DNA of 64,000 nucleotides from assembly GCF_964204865.1 (NCBI RefSeq), contig NC_135258.1, positions 18,724,583 through 18,788,582 on the forward strand, given 5' to 3'. Below are positions 63,586-64,000 of this stretch, piece by piece. The notes beneath the pieces were generated by a model. It ran no database searches. It saw nothing but the letters and a program-made list of their open reading frames with translations, and was not told where the DNA came from. Within the stretch, counting starts at the first letter, position 1, and each line of letters begins with the position of its first letter. This stretch comes from Styela clava. Its lineage: Eukaryota; Chordata; Ascidiacea; Stolidobranchia; Styelidae. The translations under genes were made by a program, and so were the position numbers.

Positions 63586-64000
63586 GTATCAGTATCTCAC
63601 AAATGTATTATTATATACATATTACTTAGCGTAGGATTGTTTTTGTGTTGTGTGGTAACTAAAGTATGGTAAGTTTATAGCAGCCGATCAAGTATGCCAC
63701 TGGTAAATCTGAAACATTTTGCCGAATATTTTTTGTGAAGTTACGTAAATCAAATAGGATTTCCTAAATTTTATTTTTATCGATATGCATTGATGCAAAA
63801 TTGGTTTAAATGAGTTATATTCTTCCACTGGTGCTTGTACAATTCCAGATTATTGAAATTCGTTTTTTTATTTAAATAGTCTAATTTTGCAGTACATTTT
63901 TGCATTTATTAAATTAATTAAATATATCCAAAATAAAAATACAGCATTATTGAATTTTTCCTGACTTGGGGCTGCGTTTTAAAAAGAGAAGCCCCCAAAC
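63586..64000 (+). other. U2SURP intron, cut by the window edge
   Basis: The donor GTATCAG follows exon 7 at 63586. No further exon with the expected continuation (N-L-L-A-L-I-H-R-M-like) is present before the right edge. Confidence 0.7.

Overview
This is animal nuclear DNA: A+T-rich, with multi-exon genes, GT-AG introns and many non-coding DNA transposons. The conserved genes resemble their vertebrate orthologues but are clearly diverged. Base composition, intron style and the mobile elements suggest an invertebrate deuterostome, perhaps a tunicate. That placement is an inference, because nothing in the window is diagnostic of a species.

Layout. (1) 1-1288 is a 72-bp tandem repeat readable as a 24-residue repeat protein. 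(2) 1913-3475 (+) is an intact, intronless PUF60. (3) 4554-28120 (+) is ARMC9: 18 coding exons, 911 codons, with introns swollen by nested hAT elements, a pogo element and SINEs. (4) 25271-33682 is a 4,206-bp direct tandem duplication carrying the 3' end of ARMC9, with no differences seen between units. (5) 36746-42214 (-) is a 12-exon gene for a single-pass membrane protein: signal peptide, about 340-residue Pro/Asn/Arg-rich region, LRRNT, LRRs, LRRCT, Ig domain, transmembrane helix. (6) 42215-61344 is about 19 kb without a convincing gene, built from nested hAT elements, MITEs, foldbacks, LINE-like fragments, a tRNA-derived SINE and a long repeat pair. (7) 61345 to the right edge (+) is the 5' part of U2SURP (SR140).

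PUF60 and U2SURP both act with U2 snRNP at the 3' splice site. ARMC9 belongs to the ciliary base and tip. The LRR-Ig protein is probably a cell-surface adhesion or receptor molecule. A poly(A) signal followed within 60 bases by a strong splice acceptor lies between PUF60 and ARMC9, which would fit a trans-spliced two-gene operon; this is a hypothesis.

The mobile fraction is dominated by elements with 8-bp target duplications and hAT-type ends (C-A-G-T-G, C-A-G-G-G or T-A-G-G-C starts). I found no hAT transposase reading frame, so all appear non-autonomous. All exon boundaries were derived by hand from splice sites, reading phase and remembered family similarity; no alignment software was used.
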